Source: Pseudevernia furfuracea (lineage: Eukaryota; Ascomycota; Lecanoromycetes; Lecanorales; Parmeliaceae). Taken from it: 64,000 nucleotides of DNA. How positions within the stretch are numbered: the first letter of the stretch is position 1; each line of letters begins with the position of its first letter. Both the position numbers and the translations under genes were made by a program. This document shows, piece by piece, positions 11,931 through 24,317 of this stretch. The DNA is taken from the NCBI GenBank assembly GCA_022315425.1, contig JAIUPT010000040.1, positions 620,001-684,000 of the forward strand. The letters run 5' to 3'. Below the pieces are notes generated by a model, which saw nothing but the letters and a program-made list of their open reading frames with translations, had not been told where the DNA came from and ran no database searches.

Positions 11931-14588
11931 ATGGCTCCGCCTGCCAAGAGACAGAAGAGACATGTTGTGCTGAGCTCAGACGATGAGGAACCCGCCGCTG
12001 AATCAACACACAAGCCTATCCCTACGAGATCCCGAGCGAAGCCTACGAAGAGCCATTCCGGCAGAACCAGTATCGCCACACAGCTGATTCCAAATATCCT
12101 TCCCAAGAACCATGCTGCCAACCCAAATTATGCCGGCAAGGCACAGACTACGAGGACTATATCCTCATTCTTTGGCACTGGAACCCAGGCACAGCAGCCG
12201 AATGGTCAGAAACCTTCCGAGGCAGTGACACCAGAACTAGAAGACGATGAAGATCTGATTGTGGACGACTCCCCGGTCGAGAATGTGAATGGCCATGGGG
12301 GAACAACCACAAGGACTGCTCTCGACCGTTCGAAGAAGCACCCAACGACAGCACATGACAATACCGCTGTGACAAACAGACCAAGCCTACAGGGCGGCAG
12401 TCAAAGATTCAAAACACTTGAACATGGTTCGAGCATGGCCTCTAGCCCTGGAATATCTGACGTAGTGAAAGCAAAACCAAGTGCCATTGATATGAGGCCT
12501 TGGGCAGAGGAATACGGTCCCAACAATCTTGAAGAACTGATGGTCCACAAGAAAAAAGTATCGGATGTACGCAATTGGTTGGAAAACGTTCTTCGTGGTC
12601 GGGATCCCAAGGTACGTTTTTCTAGGCCCTTTGCTGTTGTACAATCGCTGATTGTAAGCAAGAGGCTTTTGATTCTCAAGGGGCCTTCGGGTGCTGGAAA
12701 GACCGCTACAATGTCCATACTCGCCAAAGCCATGAACGTCGACGTAGCAGAATGGAAGAATCCTGTAGGCTCCGAATTCTCATCCGAAGCATATCTTTCA
12801 ATGTCTGCTTGTTTCGAAGACTTCCTTGGTCGGAGTGGGAGGTTCAATAAACTGCCGCTTGCAGACATCAACGAGAATATTTCGGCAACGCGATTATCGA
12901 CCACCGATACGCTTATTGAAAATGCGAGGGAAAGGATCATACTGGTGGAAGAGTTCCCGAATACGTTTCTGACCAATTCCAGTGCGTTGCGCTCGTTTCG
13001 GTCAAGCCTCCTCCAATACCTAGCATTTAATACTCCTTCTATGGATGCAGTCCTATCCAAAAAGCAAGGCAATAATCTCAATGTCACGCCAGTGGTGATG
13101 ATCATAACTGAAACCAGACTGACGACAACTACCGCTGCCAGCGACAGCTTCACTGCTCATCGGCTCCTTGGACCCGAACTATTGAGTCACCCAGGCGTAA
13201 GCACCATTGAGTTCAACCCCATCGCTTCCACCTTTCTCACCAAAGCTCTCGACCTCGTCGTACAAAAAGAAGCCAGGCAATCTGGAAGGCGCAGGGTACC
13301 TGGGCCAGCTGTGCTACAGAAGCTTGGCGAAGTCGGCGACATCCGTAGTGCCATTGGATCTTTAGAGTTCCTCTGTTTACGAGGGGAAGACGGAGGTAAT
13401 TGGGGTGGCAGGGTAGCCTCCAAAGCCATGAGAAAGGCTAATGTCTCGTCTGCACTAACGAAGATGGAGACGGAGTCGCTCGAAATGGTTACGCAGAGGG
13501 AGTCTACTTTGGGCCTCTTCCATGCTGTGGGCAAGGTCGTCTACAACAAGCGTGATGAATTCGCTGACGGCGATGCTGCTAGCGAACCTCCTACACAGCC
13601 ACCCCATCACCTGTCGGCGCACGCCAGGTTGAGGATAGCCCAAGTTTCTGCCGACCAGCTCATCGACGAGACGGGCACAGATGTAGCAACCTTCATTGCT
13701 GCCCTGCACGAAAACTTTGTGCTGTCTTGTGAGGGCAACTCCTTCACTGACAACCTTGACGGCTGTATAGATGCGCTGTCCAACAGCGACATACTGGGCT
13801 CACCGCGGGGCGGCAGATTTGGCTCATTTGGAGACCATGGAAACCGCACCTTTCAGGGAGCTACCTCAGATACCTTGCGACAGGATGAGATATGTTTTCA
13901 GGTTGCAGTGCGAGGTCTATTGTTCGCTTTACCGGATCCTGTAAAGCGGCGAACGCACCCAATATATGGGAAAAGTGGATGCGCAAACAATACCTACAGG
14001 ATGTTCTATCCTATGTCAATGAGACTATCTAGACAGATGGAGGAGCTGGATGGCTTAGTAGGCCAATGGACTGACAGGCTCCGAGCCAGTGCTGTACCGT
14101 TCGGAAAACCAATGGGTAGGCATGGCCAGCAGTTCACCCATTTGCCGTCAACACGGGAAGCGCAAGCCTCGAAATTGACCGCCGAACACTGGTTACAACT
14201 TGACGAAGATGATCCAGAGCCTTTTAGAACAAGCCTGGGGTGCACTAAAAGTGAATTGATTGTTGAGAGGCTCCCGTATATTACGAAAATCGAGCAACGT
14301 AATGCAGCCTCCACACACCTCAAAGGGCTGGAGAGAATCACACAGTTTCACGGTATCACGCCGCCGAGCAATGAAGCCTCGGAGGATGAGGATGTTAGAG
14401 ATAGAGCTTCTGTTAGCGATTGGGCGACTGATGGTTCAGCTGAGGGTAATGTAACCGGTCCCGCGCCAAGGGTAAATCTGCAACAAGGGGTTGGGCAAGC
14501 TGGCAAAGAAGCCAGCACATTCGTGCTCCCGGTTGCGGAAGAAGTAGGACAGCTATATCTCAGCGATGATGATATTGAAGATGACTAG
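11931..14588 (+). CDS. RAD17: Checkpoint clamp loader Rad17 (yeast Rad24)
   Basis: The frame is open throughout (885 codons), but a likely 51-nt in-frame intron at 12612-12662 (GTACGT donor, CTGAT branch, AAG acceptor) would give 868 residues and join GRDPK directly to RLLILKGPSG as in other Rad17 proteins. The N-terminus is disordered with a PIP-like TISSFF near residue 80. The AAA+ module starts at RPWAEEYGPNNLEELMVHKK; Walker A is GPSGAGKT at about residue 234 and the Walker B strand is ILVEEFPN at about 320. Rad17 with Rfc2-5 loads the 9-1-1 clamp at damaged DNA to activate ATR/Mec1. The acidic C-terminus (YLSDDDIEDD) is usual. Family call is secure. Confidence 0.92.
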   Translation: MAPPAKRQKRHVVLSSDDEEPAAESTHKPIPTRSRAKPTKSHSGRTSIATQLIPNILPKNHAANPNYAGKAQTTRTISSFFGTGTQAQQPNGQKPSEAVTPELEDDEDLIVDDSPVENVNGHGGTTTRTALDRSKKHPTTAHDNTAVTNRPSLQGGSQRFKTLEHGSSMASSPGISDVVKAKPSAIDMRPWAEEYGPNNLEELMVHKKKVSDVRNWLENVLRGRDPKVRFSRPFAVVQSLIVSKRLLILKGPSGAGKTATMSILAKAMNVDVAEWKNPVGSEFSSEAYLSMSACFEDFLGRSGRFNKLPLADINENISATRLSTTDTLIENARERIILVEEFPNTFLTNSSALRSFRSSLLQYLAFNTPSMDAVLSKKQGNNLNVTPVVMIITETRLTTTTAASDSFTAHRLLGPELLSHPGVSTIEFNPIASTFLTKALDLVVQKEARQSGRRRVPGPAVLQKLGEVGDIRSAIGSLEFLCLRGEDGGNWGGRVASKAMRKANVSSALTKMETESLEMVTQRESTLGLFHAVGKVVYNKRDEFADGDAASEPPTQPPHHLSAHARLRIAQVSADQLIDETGTDVATFIAALHENFVLSCEGNSFTDNLDGCIDALSNSDILGSPRGGRFGSFGDHGNRTFQGATSDTLRQDEICFQVAVRGLLFALPDPVKRRTHPIYGKSGCANNTYRMFYPMSMRLSRQMEELDGLVGQWTDRLRASAVPFGKPMGRHGQQFTHLPSTREAQASKLTAEHWLQLDEDDPEPFRTSLGCTKSELIVERLPYITKIEQRNAASTHLKGLERITQFHGITPPSNEASEDEDVRDRASVSDWATDGSAEGNVTGPAPRVNLQQGVGQAGKEASTFVLPVAEEVGQLYLSDDDIEDD

Positions 14589-15129
14589 AGTTGGCTGGCA
14601 ATTGCCTTTGAACAGTTACATGGCCTAGGCTGATAGTGATAGCGATTTCATGCGGATTGCTCGTGAGGTTTCTGAATCTATGAGCATAACTTAGACTAGA
14701 GTTTAGAGCAGCAAGAGCTTTCATCAGACAGCCAACACGATTGCATGTGACTTTTCTATGGCCTTTGGCATTTGTCTACGTACGGACAATACTTGGGGTC
14801 TCCTTCTCACATCCAACAGACATAGCAGCAATTTTGGGTCATATCTAGAGCATATCAATCCATCACTCCACCCTCTCGCCCTGTTGCTTTCAGCTACATC
14901 CTCTGTCTTTCTTGATTGATTCATGAAACCGCAATGCTGCCTTCCTGTTTAGGAGAGCGAGTGGTAAATGTCACCATCATTACAGAAGCGCTGTACCTAG
15001 TCCCAAGTTAATGATATGACTTGTCAATGATTCTATCACAGGATTTGGTCAGGGTTCTGTGAGCCACCGCTGAGCTCAACACCCGTCTTGAGTCCGTTGT
15101 ATCGGACCTCCATCTGGCTGATAGCATTC
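14589..15129. other. Convergent intergenic region (RAD17 and AMP deaminase 3' ends)
   Basis: The 541 bp hold two 3' UTRs facing each other. I see no coding pattern, repeat or RNA gene. Confidence 0.5.
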
Positions 15130-18100
15130 TCATTCTACCCGTTCGACGCCAGTTCTATGCGTATTACAATCGTGCACCCGTTGAACCCGAGGCTTTCCTT
15201 CGGGTTCCCTACTCACCAGCTCTTCTGCCACTGGTTTCTGCAAGCATTTGTCGTCTTGCTCCCCTGGTAAAGGCCTCGGTGCTGTCATGACATTGACGTT
15301 CGTAGCGTTCGCGTCCTTCTCCGAACTACTCCCTTGTCGCAAACTCCCTCGTCTGGTCCTCTCATGCACAACTCCTGGAAACATCCTTGGTGGAGGAGGC
15401 GTTCCGTCGATCCAAGATGTGCCCTTTGCTTGTGACGGCGATATGATCATTGATGACGACCTCGCAGGTCTGCTGTGATCTTGCCCTGTGCGCTGAAAAT
15501 CGAGGCTTCTCACGTCAGCGTTGGAATAGGATGCAGGTATACGCGCTGCACGTGAGGGATGAGTTTGAGACGAATGCGTTGCCGCAGCAGGAGACGGAGG
15601 CGCTTTGATGGGCGTAGTCATCGCCTGAGAAGGGACGAATGCGGCGGCATATCTTTCGAGCCTTGAAACGAGGGTCAGCAATTGTACACACAAAGTAGAA
15701 AAGGAAAATCGTACATTTCGAGTTCTTGCACCCACGTGTCGTGCCGGAACTTCTCCCTGATGTTGGGTACGTTGCTCTTGGCCACGTTATTGCCAGTCAC
15801 GCCAGGAAGGTGATAGTCGGGCCCCAGCCATCTCTGCTTCAGTTCATGCTCAAAACCGCTTTGAATTACGGAATGATGAGCGAGCTCACACATATCAACC
15901 GCACTCAATCTATATATCTGTGCCGCAACCGAGTACTCTTCGATCAAGGGTTCTTTTGTGAAGGCGAATTGCAAGGGATCATCAGTAGACAGCGAGACAT
16001 TCAGTCCACGCTTGAAGTATTTCGAGAACGGATTTCTCTCATACGCGAGGAAAAGTGCATTGTTGCTTAAAGGTGACATTGCAATGCCAATCTGATCGAG
16101 GTAAAATATGTATTGTAGTAGCGGTATCTTTCTGAGCATTAGGCCATGGCTTATGCTGTGGCAGCAGAGCACGGCTGCTGCGATATGGTCCACGTCGCCG
16201 GCCTCACCACAATGCGGTCGAAGTACGAAGGTATTAAAACCGCGCCGTTTGCGCCATACGTTCAAGGAAGTCATGTTGGCAAACAAGTGATAGATCCAGT
16301 AAGTGTACGGTGGATTTTGCTTGGTGTTCCACTCTTTCGGTGGTGGATACTTCCTGTATAGTCGAGTCTCGACCTTGCTCTCATCATCAACACTGTCAAA
16401 GCCGATCACACGCTGAAGAAAAACGTGGAGCTTGGGGTGGCTCGAAGGGTCTTTGGTGACTTCGTAGAGCGGCCGGAATATGTTGATGATGATCTCTTCA
16501 TAGGAGTCCATTTGCCCGTTGGCTTTGTACATGCTGAAGAGTCTAGGGATCTGTATAAGCCATCGCACATTGTGTGAGACCAACTTGTTTTCAATGACCC
16601 AAGCAGCGAGCTTGTCCCATTCGTCAATGGATCTGCCATAGATAGAGACTCGCCATTCAACAAATTGATATTTGCTGGATTCCAGGTCGGAGATGACCTC
16701 CTTTGTGATTTCAGCGAGGTAGCGTCCTTTGATGTAATTGTCAGTTTTCAGGAAGATTTCTCTGAGCCTTGATTCCCCGATAGGATTGTATTTGAGGTTG
16801 AATTTGTCAAAGCGATGGAACGAATCAGTGTGGGCCTACTTTCAGGATTAGTATGAGAACGTTCCAGAAATTAGGCACTGCAAAATACCAACGTACATGC
16901 ATATCAAGAGTATCAATACTCAGATCATACGCAGTCAGATTGATACTTTCAAAAACTTCCCTCAATGTCAATTCCGTGTTATCTCGAAACATAACAACCT
17001 CGTCTGGCGATTTCTTCATCTTACTCTTTATGAAGCGCAGCAAATGCTTCTGATTCATGCAAGCGGAATGATGTACATGTGTGTCGACTTTCCTGACATT
17101 GTAAAAATCTCTGTGTGGCACCCTTTTGCAATCTGCCGTTTCCTGGTATGAATTGACAAGAAAGTAGAGACGGAACCTCCCCTCCAATATGTCTAGCTGG
17201 CGAAAGGCAAAGCTTTTGGTGGGACCGTCAGAAGAGACATTCTGAACTTGATCCATGTCAATGTAGAATTCTCGCAAAGTGGGAACTGTTACAATAGGGC
17301 TAGTATTACGCGCCGGCTGAGTCGTCTCGAAGATTTGGTAGACGCTGCCTTGGTCAAGCTCAAAAGAGGTGTGTTCATCCTTACCAGGCAACGGCAAAAG
17401 ATCCAGCATATCAAAATCCTCTCCAATGTCTTGGCCTGGCTTCCTGCGCTTCACTGTAGGCGACACTGGGAGCTGCTGCTGGGTTGAATCTCTATTTCGA
17501 GGACTACCAGGCAAAAGATTGGGTTGTAAACGGTCAGAGTCGGTTGTTAAAACCCTGCTGTTACTCAGACTGTTTGAACCAGAAGTTTGACCAATTGGGC
17601 GGTTTTTATTCTCATCCCAGGTAGGATTTGGCGGTGGTGGATATATTCTCCAGTCCAAATTATCCTTGGGATTGTCGCCAGGACCCTGTAGTGACAAATT
17701 GATATACTTGTGCCGTATATCCAAGACCTTCTTAATATTGATTGAGATCGCACTGAGTTCCGGTGAGATGTCCGGACCCGGGGTATCGAGCTCCTCCAAG
17801 ACACCTTCGAGCTCAGTCTCATGTCCAAGGGCTTCATCTGTATCCAAATGGCTATCGTCGAAGTGGACCTCGTCGTTCGTAGCACGCAGGTCTGTGCCCT
17901 TCAAGGTGGGTGAGTTGGCGATCCCTTCAGCAAGTCTCCAGTTCCTGTCACGTTGAGCATACCCTCGGCCACTGCGTCGCGATGCTGTACTCGTTGTCCG
18001 ACTGAGGCTTCCGTCACCATCCACAGTAGAAGAAAAGGTTCTTGCCCTAGCCAAAGGGCTCTGAGCCTCTACATCATGCTGCGACGTCTCTAATTGATGT

Positions 18101-18342
18101 CTCTGGAAGAACAATTTTGCTTCTTCATGGCTCAGCGATTTCTCGGCAGCAGAATTATAATATGGCGTCCTTGCTTGGCGGTCATGGAGCTGGCCATCGG
18201 CATCTATGTCGTTGAGCGGCGTAACATCTCCATCATCATGTTCTAAATTTTCGCTCAGATCAAGATTCTCTTGCATGGCATAGCCACGAAGGCCAGCTCC
18301 GCTCTCTTCTTCATCATCTGGCTGCATTACACTTAGCACCAT
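15130..18342 (-). CDS. AMD1: AMP deaminase
   Basis: Exons 18342-16897, 16835-15715 and 15661-15130 give 1,032 residues. The first ATG in frame is at 18342; upstream is a GTG-led run. The N-terminal 300 residues are disordered. The catalytic TIM barrel begins with DTHVHHSACMN near residue 419, which supplies zinc ligands, and ends with SLSTDDPLQFAFTKEPL near 762, the family signature. Splicing at 16897/16835 joins TLDMH to AHTDSFHRFDKFN exactly as the family requires. It converts AMP to IMP and ammonia in purine salvage and energy-charge control. The last exon adds about 180 Ser/Pro-rich residues beyond the barrel, longer than yeast Amd1. It is convergent with RAD17. Confidence 0.95.
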
Positions 18343-18922
18343 CCCCAACGGCACTTTGAAATCTAGAAGTTTGCTTGCTAATCCTTTCTATTCCACGATT
18401 TTACAAAATCGCATCGAAAGAAAACAAGACATGTTTCTCACTGACCGGAAGGAGGGATTAGACCGAGGCTCCGAAGACGATATTTTAGCGTATGCAGAAA
18501 ACTCTGCATTTCTTGGCGCTGAGAAAATCGTCTCCCGCCCACTTGAAATTAATAAACAACGTGTATTATTTTATCATAAATATGTTAAAAATCAAGAAGT
18601 GTTCGATTTGGCTCGCAGGCCAGCGGGCCTATAACGCGATATTATATGATTCAATAGGCGAACGAAAGAAGAATCCAGCCTGATTTGAGAGGCTGTACGT
18701 CTAACGATACTGGAGCGATACGCGTATCGAGGTGGGGCTGTACGCGTAATACCTGCCTAATGATATTAGAAGCTTTCTATAAACAGCGTAATTCTTGAAA
18801 AGGGGAAGAATCGCCCTTTTACTACTATTCTCAGTGAGCGCGAGACGATTTGCTCAGCGCCAAGAAATGAAGAGTTTTTTGCATACGCTAATTGTCGACG
18901 ATCAGCCTTAAGCCTTGGTGAA
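18343..18922. other. Intergenic region with a local AT-rich repeat-like patch
   Basis: The AMP deaminase promoter is followed at about 18,540-18,900 by AT-richer sequence with a 14-bp perfect palindrome CGATACGCGTATCG at 18716-18729 and the near repeats GCTGTACGTCTAACG and GCTGTACGCGTAATAC on either side. This could be a decayed transposable-element fragment. No coding pattern is recognisable. Confidence 0.35.
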
Positions 18923-19264
18923 CTAGGTCAAAAAAAATTGCTTCTGATTGGTCGCCTCACCAAAATTCCTGAGTCTCGTACGCTTCACCACTCTCTTCCT
19001 ATACATAATCCCCTCATTGCGCCTGGGTGTTCCCATCTCCGAGCTTCTTCTTCGCACAACATATCTGAGTGTCTCTGGTAGATTCGCATTATTTGTGGTA
19101 TCCCAATTTGGTCTCTTACAGTGCGTTTTAGGAAGACTCGGGATCTGTCTTGGGGCCACAATTTCCTCCGCTGCCCTCTTGTCCTGATCTGCAGGAACAG
19201 CTCTTTTCGTGTATGCGAGCATAATCTCTTCTCGTATTTCTTTTTCATCTCTGCGGAATGGCAT
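18923..19264 (-). CDS. Small basic hypothetical protein, 113 aa
   Basis: A complete ATG-to-stop frame encodes a highly charged protein with many Arg/Lys (RRDEKEIREEIMLAYTKRAV at residues 4-23, RYVVRRRSSEMGTPRRNEG later) and no membrane segment. It is divergent from the F-box-like gene at 19374, whose promoter it would share. I recognise no family. Codon choice looks acceptable for a fungal gene, but chance cannot be excluded, and the 3' end runs into the AT-rich patch. Confidence 0.3.
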   Translation of the reverse strand: MPFRRDEKEIREEIMLAYTKRAVPADQDKRAAEEIVAPRQIPSLPKTHCKRPNWDTTNNANLPETLRYVVRRRSSEMGTPRRNEGIMYRKRVVKRTRLRNFGEATNQKQFFLT

Positions 19265-19373
19265 ACGTTTAGCTGCTGAAGAGGGTCATCCTGCAGCATC
19301 TACTTACCAACTTACCATAGCACATTTCTACCTGTGAACAGCAGACTTTGTGCCATGAGAATAACGGCCAGAC

Positions 19374-22300
19374 ATGGACTCATCCCCTAGAAGTACTGTA
19401 TCATCCGACCTATACTCTCCCTCAGAGCCAGCGCAACCAGAACCTACTCCCATTACGAACGGCATCGAGCATGATGTCTCCCGAAAGCGGAAACGGGAAC
19501 AAGATCCAAACCCTACCCGTGTTGTGCAGGATAAAAGAGAGAGTTCAATATTTCATACAATGAGTGACAGCCATGGATCTGCAGATGAAATTCCTTCCTC
19601 CAGGCGGGCCGAAAATCTCATGGAGAACCTTTCCAGAGTCAAGCGACCCAGAGCAAATGTTTATAGTGTTGGAACCGAAGCAGACCTTTCTTGCAAATCA
19701 TCTGTGTTGCCTGCTGTTCTCTGGCAGCATATTTTCTGTTATGTCCCTCCCGTCTTTCTTGGGCGTATGTTAAGCGTAAACCACGCTTTCAATAAGTATT
19801 TGACCCCTGGCAAAAGTGAAGAGGTCCCCACCCCGCTGCCTAATAGCACTCTACAGCCACTTAAAGCAGAGGCCATTTGGGCCGTTTCTCGGAGAAGGTT
19901 CTGTTCCGGAATTCCAAGGCCTATCCATGGGTTGAATGAGCTTGAAATGTGGAAATTACTCAAGGGAAATGGTTGCCAGATCTGTGAACAAGTCAAGGTT
20001 GATATTCCTGTGACAAATCCACTGGATCCGTGGGAGTCCGGACCTGGTGATACCGGCGTCAGGATTGTTTGGCCCTTTGGTCTAAGGTGTTGCGGTCGAT
20101 GTTTGCAAGAAAATACTCAAAAGGTACCAGACTGTCAATATCATTCGCTGGCTGCAATTAGAGATCGGGAACTGACTTCGGGCAGGAACTGGATCTCTCC
20201 ATGTCATCGGATTGCCCCTTTTTCCTCTTGCAGGGCCTCCCGTTTGCCTTCATATCAGAAACTCGTCACTACATTGGTCACAACGTCTTACGAAGCATTA
20301 CAGCTCCGCCTATGCTGCGCATGACAAAACGTTACTACAAGCCCGATGTAGAGGAGATCAAGCGCCAATTTGAAAGTGCAAAGGAGTTTGGTGTTGCGTC
20401 CGCAGAAGAGTGGACCAAGGGCCTGGCTCACCAAGGGCAGCAGTGCCTCGAGGATATCATCCGCTGGGAGCAGTGGGACTCTAAAGGCGGGCTGAAGAAG
20501 GTGAATTCGCGTCTGAATACCAAGGCAATTATATTCAATGCCAAAGGTGAAATTTATTCGGACCGATCAACTCCGCAAAGCATGACCGTCTCAACAAAGT
20601 CCGAGGGCGATCAGGCCAGTCCACTTGCAATGAGTGCATCTCCACGTAAGTAGACCCGGCGTCACGCACAATCAGTCCGTCCACGTTCAAAGTGAAAGTC
20701 AATTCACTGATCAGCTTATCGTAGCATCATTTCAACATCCCAAGAACCCCCCGGTCCCTATCCAAGGCGGTGTGCAAAATGGACCCCTGGGGGCCACCTA
20801 TCAGCCACGACCGGAGCGCAACATCAAGGACGTCAACGAAGCTAAAGCAGCTCGACGGGCGGAGATAGAGCGTCGCTGCGCAGCCTTGGAACCCCCTTTG
20901 CTGCCCAATGTATTGAGGCATATGGAATCTTTCCAAGCGGCCATGCAAATATCACAGCCAATGACGGACCAAGCGTGGGAAATACTCAGGCCTCGTCTGC
21001 TTTCCCAGCTTCCTTATGCTGAAAGACGCGAAAAAGAGCAAGTACAACAAACCGAAATTCTTGCAGAGGAGTACAGACAACGGCGTCAGCAGGAAGCCCA
21101 GTTGAAAGAGACTAAGGAGAACTTTGACCGCGAATGGGAGAACTATCAGGCTCCGGTCCGGCATCGGATTGGTGCCTTGGCTACTGAGACCATTGAATCC
21201 AGGTGGGCCGCAGGTAAAGCCGTCACGAAGGAATCAAGTCCCAGATTTGCGGCAGATGTGCTGCTGGATGTCCGCCAGCGCTTCTACGCTGCACTGGCAC
21301 AGGAGGATGAAGCTGCTCTTGCCGCTGGTGAATCTATAAAGACCGACCTACCCAACGGACCACCAACTAGGAAACTGATCCTCGAAAATATGAAATGGTT
21401 GTTCGACACCAAGATCAAGCCGCTAACGGACCATTTCCAAAGAGAGCTGTTCCTTTGCAACGGCTGTGATGGCAATTTCAAATTTTATGGCTTTGAAGGT
21501 GTGATCCAGCACTACGCTGCCAAACACACCACCACGCTTAGTATGGGAAACATTGTGGTTCATTGGCGATCCGAGTGGCCCGAGCATCCTCCTTTTCACC
21601 CCAATCCCAGTGCTGCTAAAACGAACTACTATAAGATCCCAACCCCAGCGCCTCCTGTACAAGCCCCGGCTGTTAGGGATTCACGGGGACCAATCACTTA
21701 TGGCAACTTCGTTCAGGCCCCGGAGACAAGCGCCCTGGCCGGAGCATCACAGCCCCAACATTCCGCTGTTGGAAATCAAAATTTGTACCCAGGCCCCCGC
21801 CAAGAGGGGCCTCCCCAAGCGTTACCCGCGAAATATTTTACGCCTGTAAACTCGTCTCACACTGCTGGAGCTGGCTATTCTGGAGCTCAGAATGGTTACG
21901 GAAGCGGTGCGGCCTCTTACAGCCCATTTTCCAATGCACATCAAGGCCAGGTCGCACAGTATGGCTCCTTTCCTGGCCAACATGGATACCCAGCATTTTC
22001 ACAAGGACAGCTTGGTACGATCGCGCAGGGTTACTTTCCCGAAACCAGTGCGAACACTTACGGAGGCCGCCTGACGGTACCATATCCAGGCAATTTCCAA
22101 AAGGGACCTTTGGCCATCCTTCCCCAAGTCCACAATGCTTCTGGTCCAGTATCTGATCTGTATCAGCGTCAAATGGACGAGATGGCAAAACACGCTAAAG
22201 ACGTTTTTACTGGCATTGGCGGGGTTAAAGATCTTCCAGGCAGTGTCCGAGTCTATGTCGTTATTCAACACACTGTTGCCAGATTCAAAGCCTCTTTCCC

Positions 22301-24317
22301 CAATGAGCCCAGTCTGTCTATGTTTATCGATGGACTTGACCATAATGCTGTGATGAGACCTGTCAGAAGTGTCAATGGACTCGGCTGCAGAACGTGCATG
22401 AAGAACGGCACAGGAGCCAAGCTGTATACGTTGCCTCACCTAGTCAACCACTTCAGAACAGCACATGTCGAGACGCCACAAATGCTTGGCTTCCTACAAG
22501 CCTCGGAACTCGATTGGAAGCACGACATGATAGATTATCCTGAGCTCTCGGTCATCTCCAAACTCCTCAATGCTAATGGTATGACCGATGCCAAGCTAAG
22601 CTTGATCGGTTTTGTCTTTCCGGACGCGTTTCCGACTCCTCTTCCAAGTTTGAGAAGCCGAACGAATACGGGGCCTCACCCTATGTACAGAAAGGAGCTT
22701 GACGTGGACACGAAAGGAGCCTCCGGAACTCCATTGAACCCGCTGGCTGCTCACCCATCTCATTATGGAGGTCAGTCTGGCGATCAGACTTTCAATCGGC
22801 CACATAGTGCTTTTCGGCCGTTGTCACCAGGTCGCTCGTCCGAGCCTCTTGAACCGCCGGGAGAGGACGAATATGATCCCCATAGACCTGCTTACTTGGG
22901 CAAGATTGTTAAAATCGACACTGGCTCCAGCCAGTCTCACAAATCTGTGCAGCATTCGCCCTTACAAGACGGTCACCGGTACTTGTCCTACACTCAGCAA
23001 GAGAAGTCAAATTATACAATGCCTCCACGACTGGAGGGCGAACAACCCCACAATATTGCCAGCGCATCGTGGCCGGAGATCAGCGAGAATTATTCTAGGG
23101 ACTCTTACGAGCCATTTGAGCATGTAGCACAGCCTCAGTCTCCCATTCCGAACGGGATGTCTCGGTCGGGGCACCGTTTCCACCAGTATACAACAGTCCA
23201 AGCCAAGCCTTTAAGACCGGACAATGTGAATGAGCACGATGCTTCTTTGGATTACGCCAGAAGGTATGGTCGTAGTCCAGAGAATGGGAGGCTCGGCGAA
23301 CGCTTGAGCTCTGTCAAGCGTGGAGCACAAGGCCTGTCCCCACCTGAGGCCATAGTTGCTGCAGACCGGTTTCTCAACACTTTAGCCCCCGAACCGGAGA
23401 GTGCCCGTTCACATACGCGCTTTTCGTCGGAACATGACGCAGAACGCGCTTCACAGACTCAGTGGCTCAACGAGCCACCATCCACGCATCGACAGCAGTA
23501 TTTCGGACAAGGTGGCGCCTATGATCAGCAATCGGGAGATGAAGTCAAGGCCAAAAGGCAAGACAACGATATTCCCGGGGACCACATGCGGATAGTGGAT
23601 CCTCCTGAGCCAAGAAACGGTAGCCAGGCCGTCGTTCCACGAAGATCAGGGTCTCATACCCTTTACTATGACGACTTCCGGCCATTATCCCAGATACCCT
23701 CAAAATCTGTCAGAAATGGCGGCAGTCCACCTGTGCGGTACGCTCCTTACGAAGACTCTGAGCAAGTGGTCGTCAATGACCGCCAAGACGCGAATGGTAG
23801 TGTCCTGAAAAGACCACGCAGCGGGAGCCACATTTACCAAGTTTCACGCATATCACAGTATCGCGATCCGTCGGCATCCCCTCAACGAGCGCCTGCAGAG
23901 ACAGCTCTCTACAGGCCCAGGACCCCAGTGGAAGAGGACAGACGCGATTCTGTACATCAAACTCGATCCCCGTCGTCACGAAGGATGAACCGCTCCCAAA
24001 GGGTTGCCAGTTACGAGTATCCGACACAAACTCGTTATGAATATGTTGATGATTCCGGTGTTCCAAACAGTCATTATCAGCAACGTGTTGAATACGTGCC
24101 AATCAGGTATCAGGGTTCAGGACTTAGGGAGCCTGCTCGATACGTTATTGCTCGACCAGTAGAACAGATGGGTCCTGAATATATCCGCTACGAGTCGAGC
24201 TATGCCGCGGAGCCGGTTTACGAGCGCAACGGCCAAGTCTACGATGCTCCTCAAAGAGGTTATCAAGATCCATATGGCCGGGAAGCTCCATCTTTTGCGC
24301 AGAGCCACCAGTACTGA
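19374..24317 (+). CDS. Large F-box-like and C2H2-like zinc-finger protein, 1,584 aa
   Basis: Three exons: 19374-20123, 20234-20645 and 20725-24317, joined by GT..AG introns that keep the frame (NTQK to GLPFAF; SASP to SFQHPKN). Near residues 105-145 an F-box-like helix pair is visible (LPAVLWQHIFCYVPPVFLGR). Two Cys/His clusters follow: LCNGCDGNFKFYGFEGVIQH with a second His four residues later near residue 630, and GCRTCMKNGTGAKLYTLPHL with two His downstream near 940. A charged helix lies at about 490-530. The last 400 residues are disordered and rich in Arg/Ser/Pro/Tyr. A nuclear or ubiquitin-ligase role is possible but inferred. I do not recall a named family. It is by far the longest protein here. 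Confidence 0.8.

Noticed and set aside
18356..18634. 92-codon plus-strand frame upstream of AMP deaminase
   Set aside because: It covers the AMP deaminase 5' flank and an AT-rich patch, and shows no recognisable protein features.
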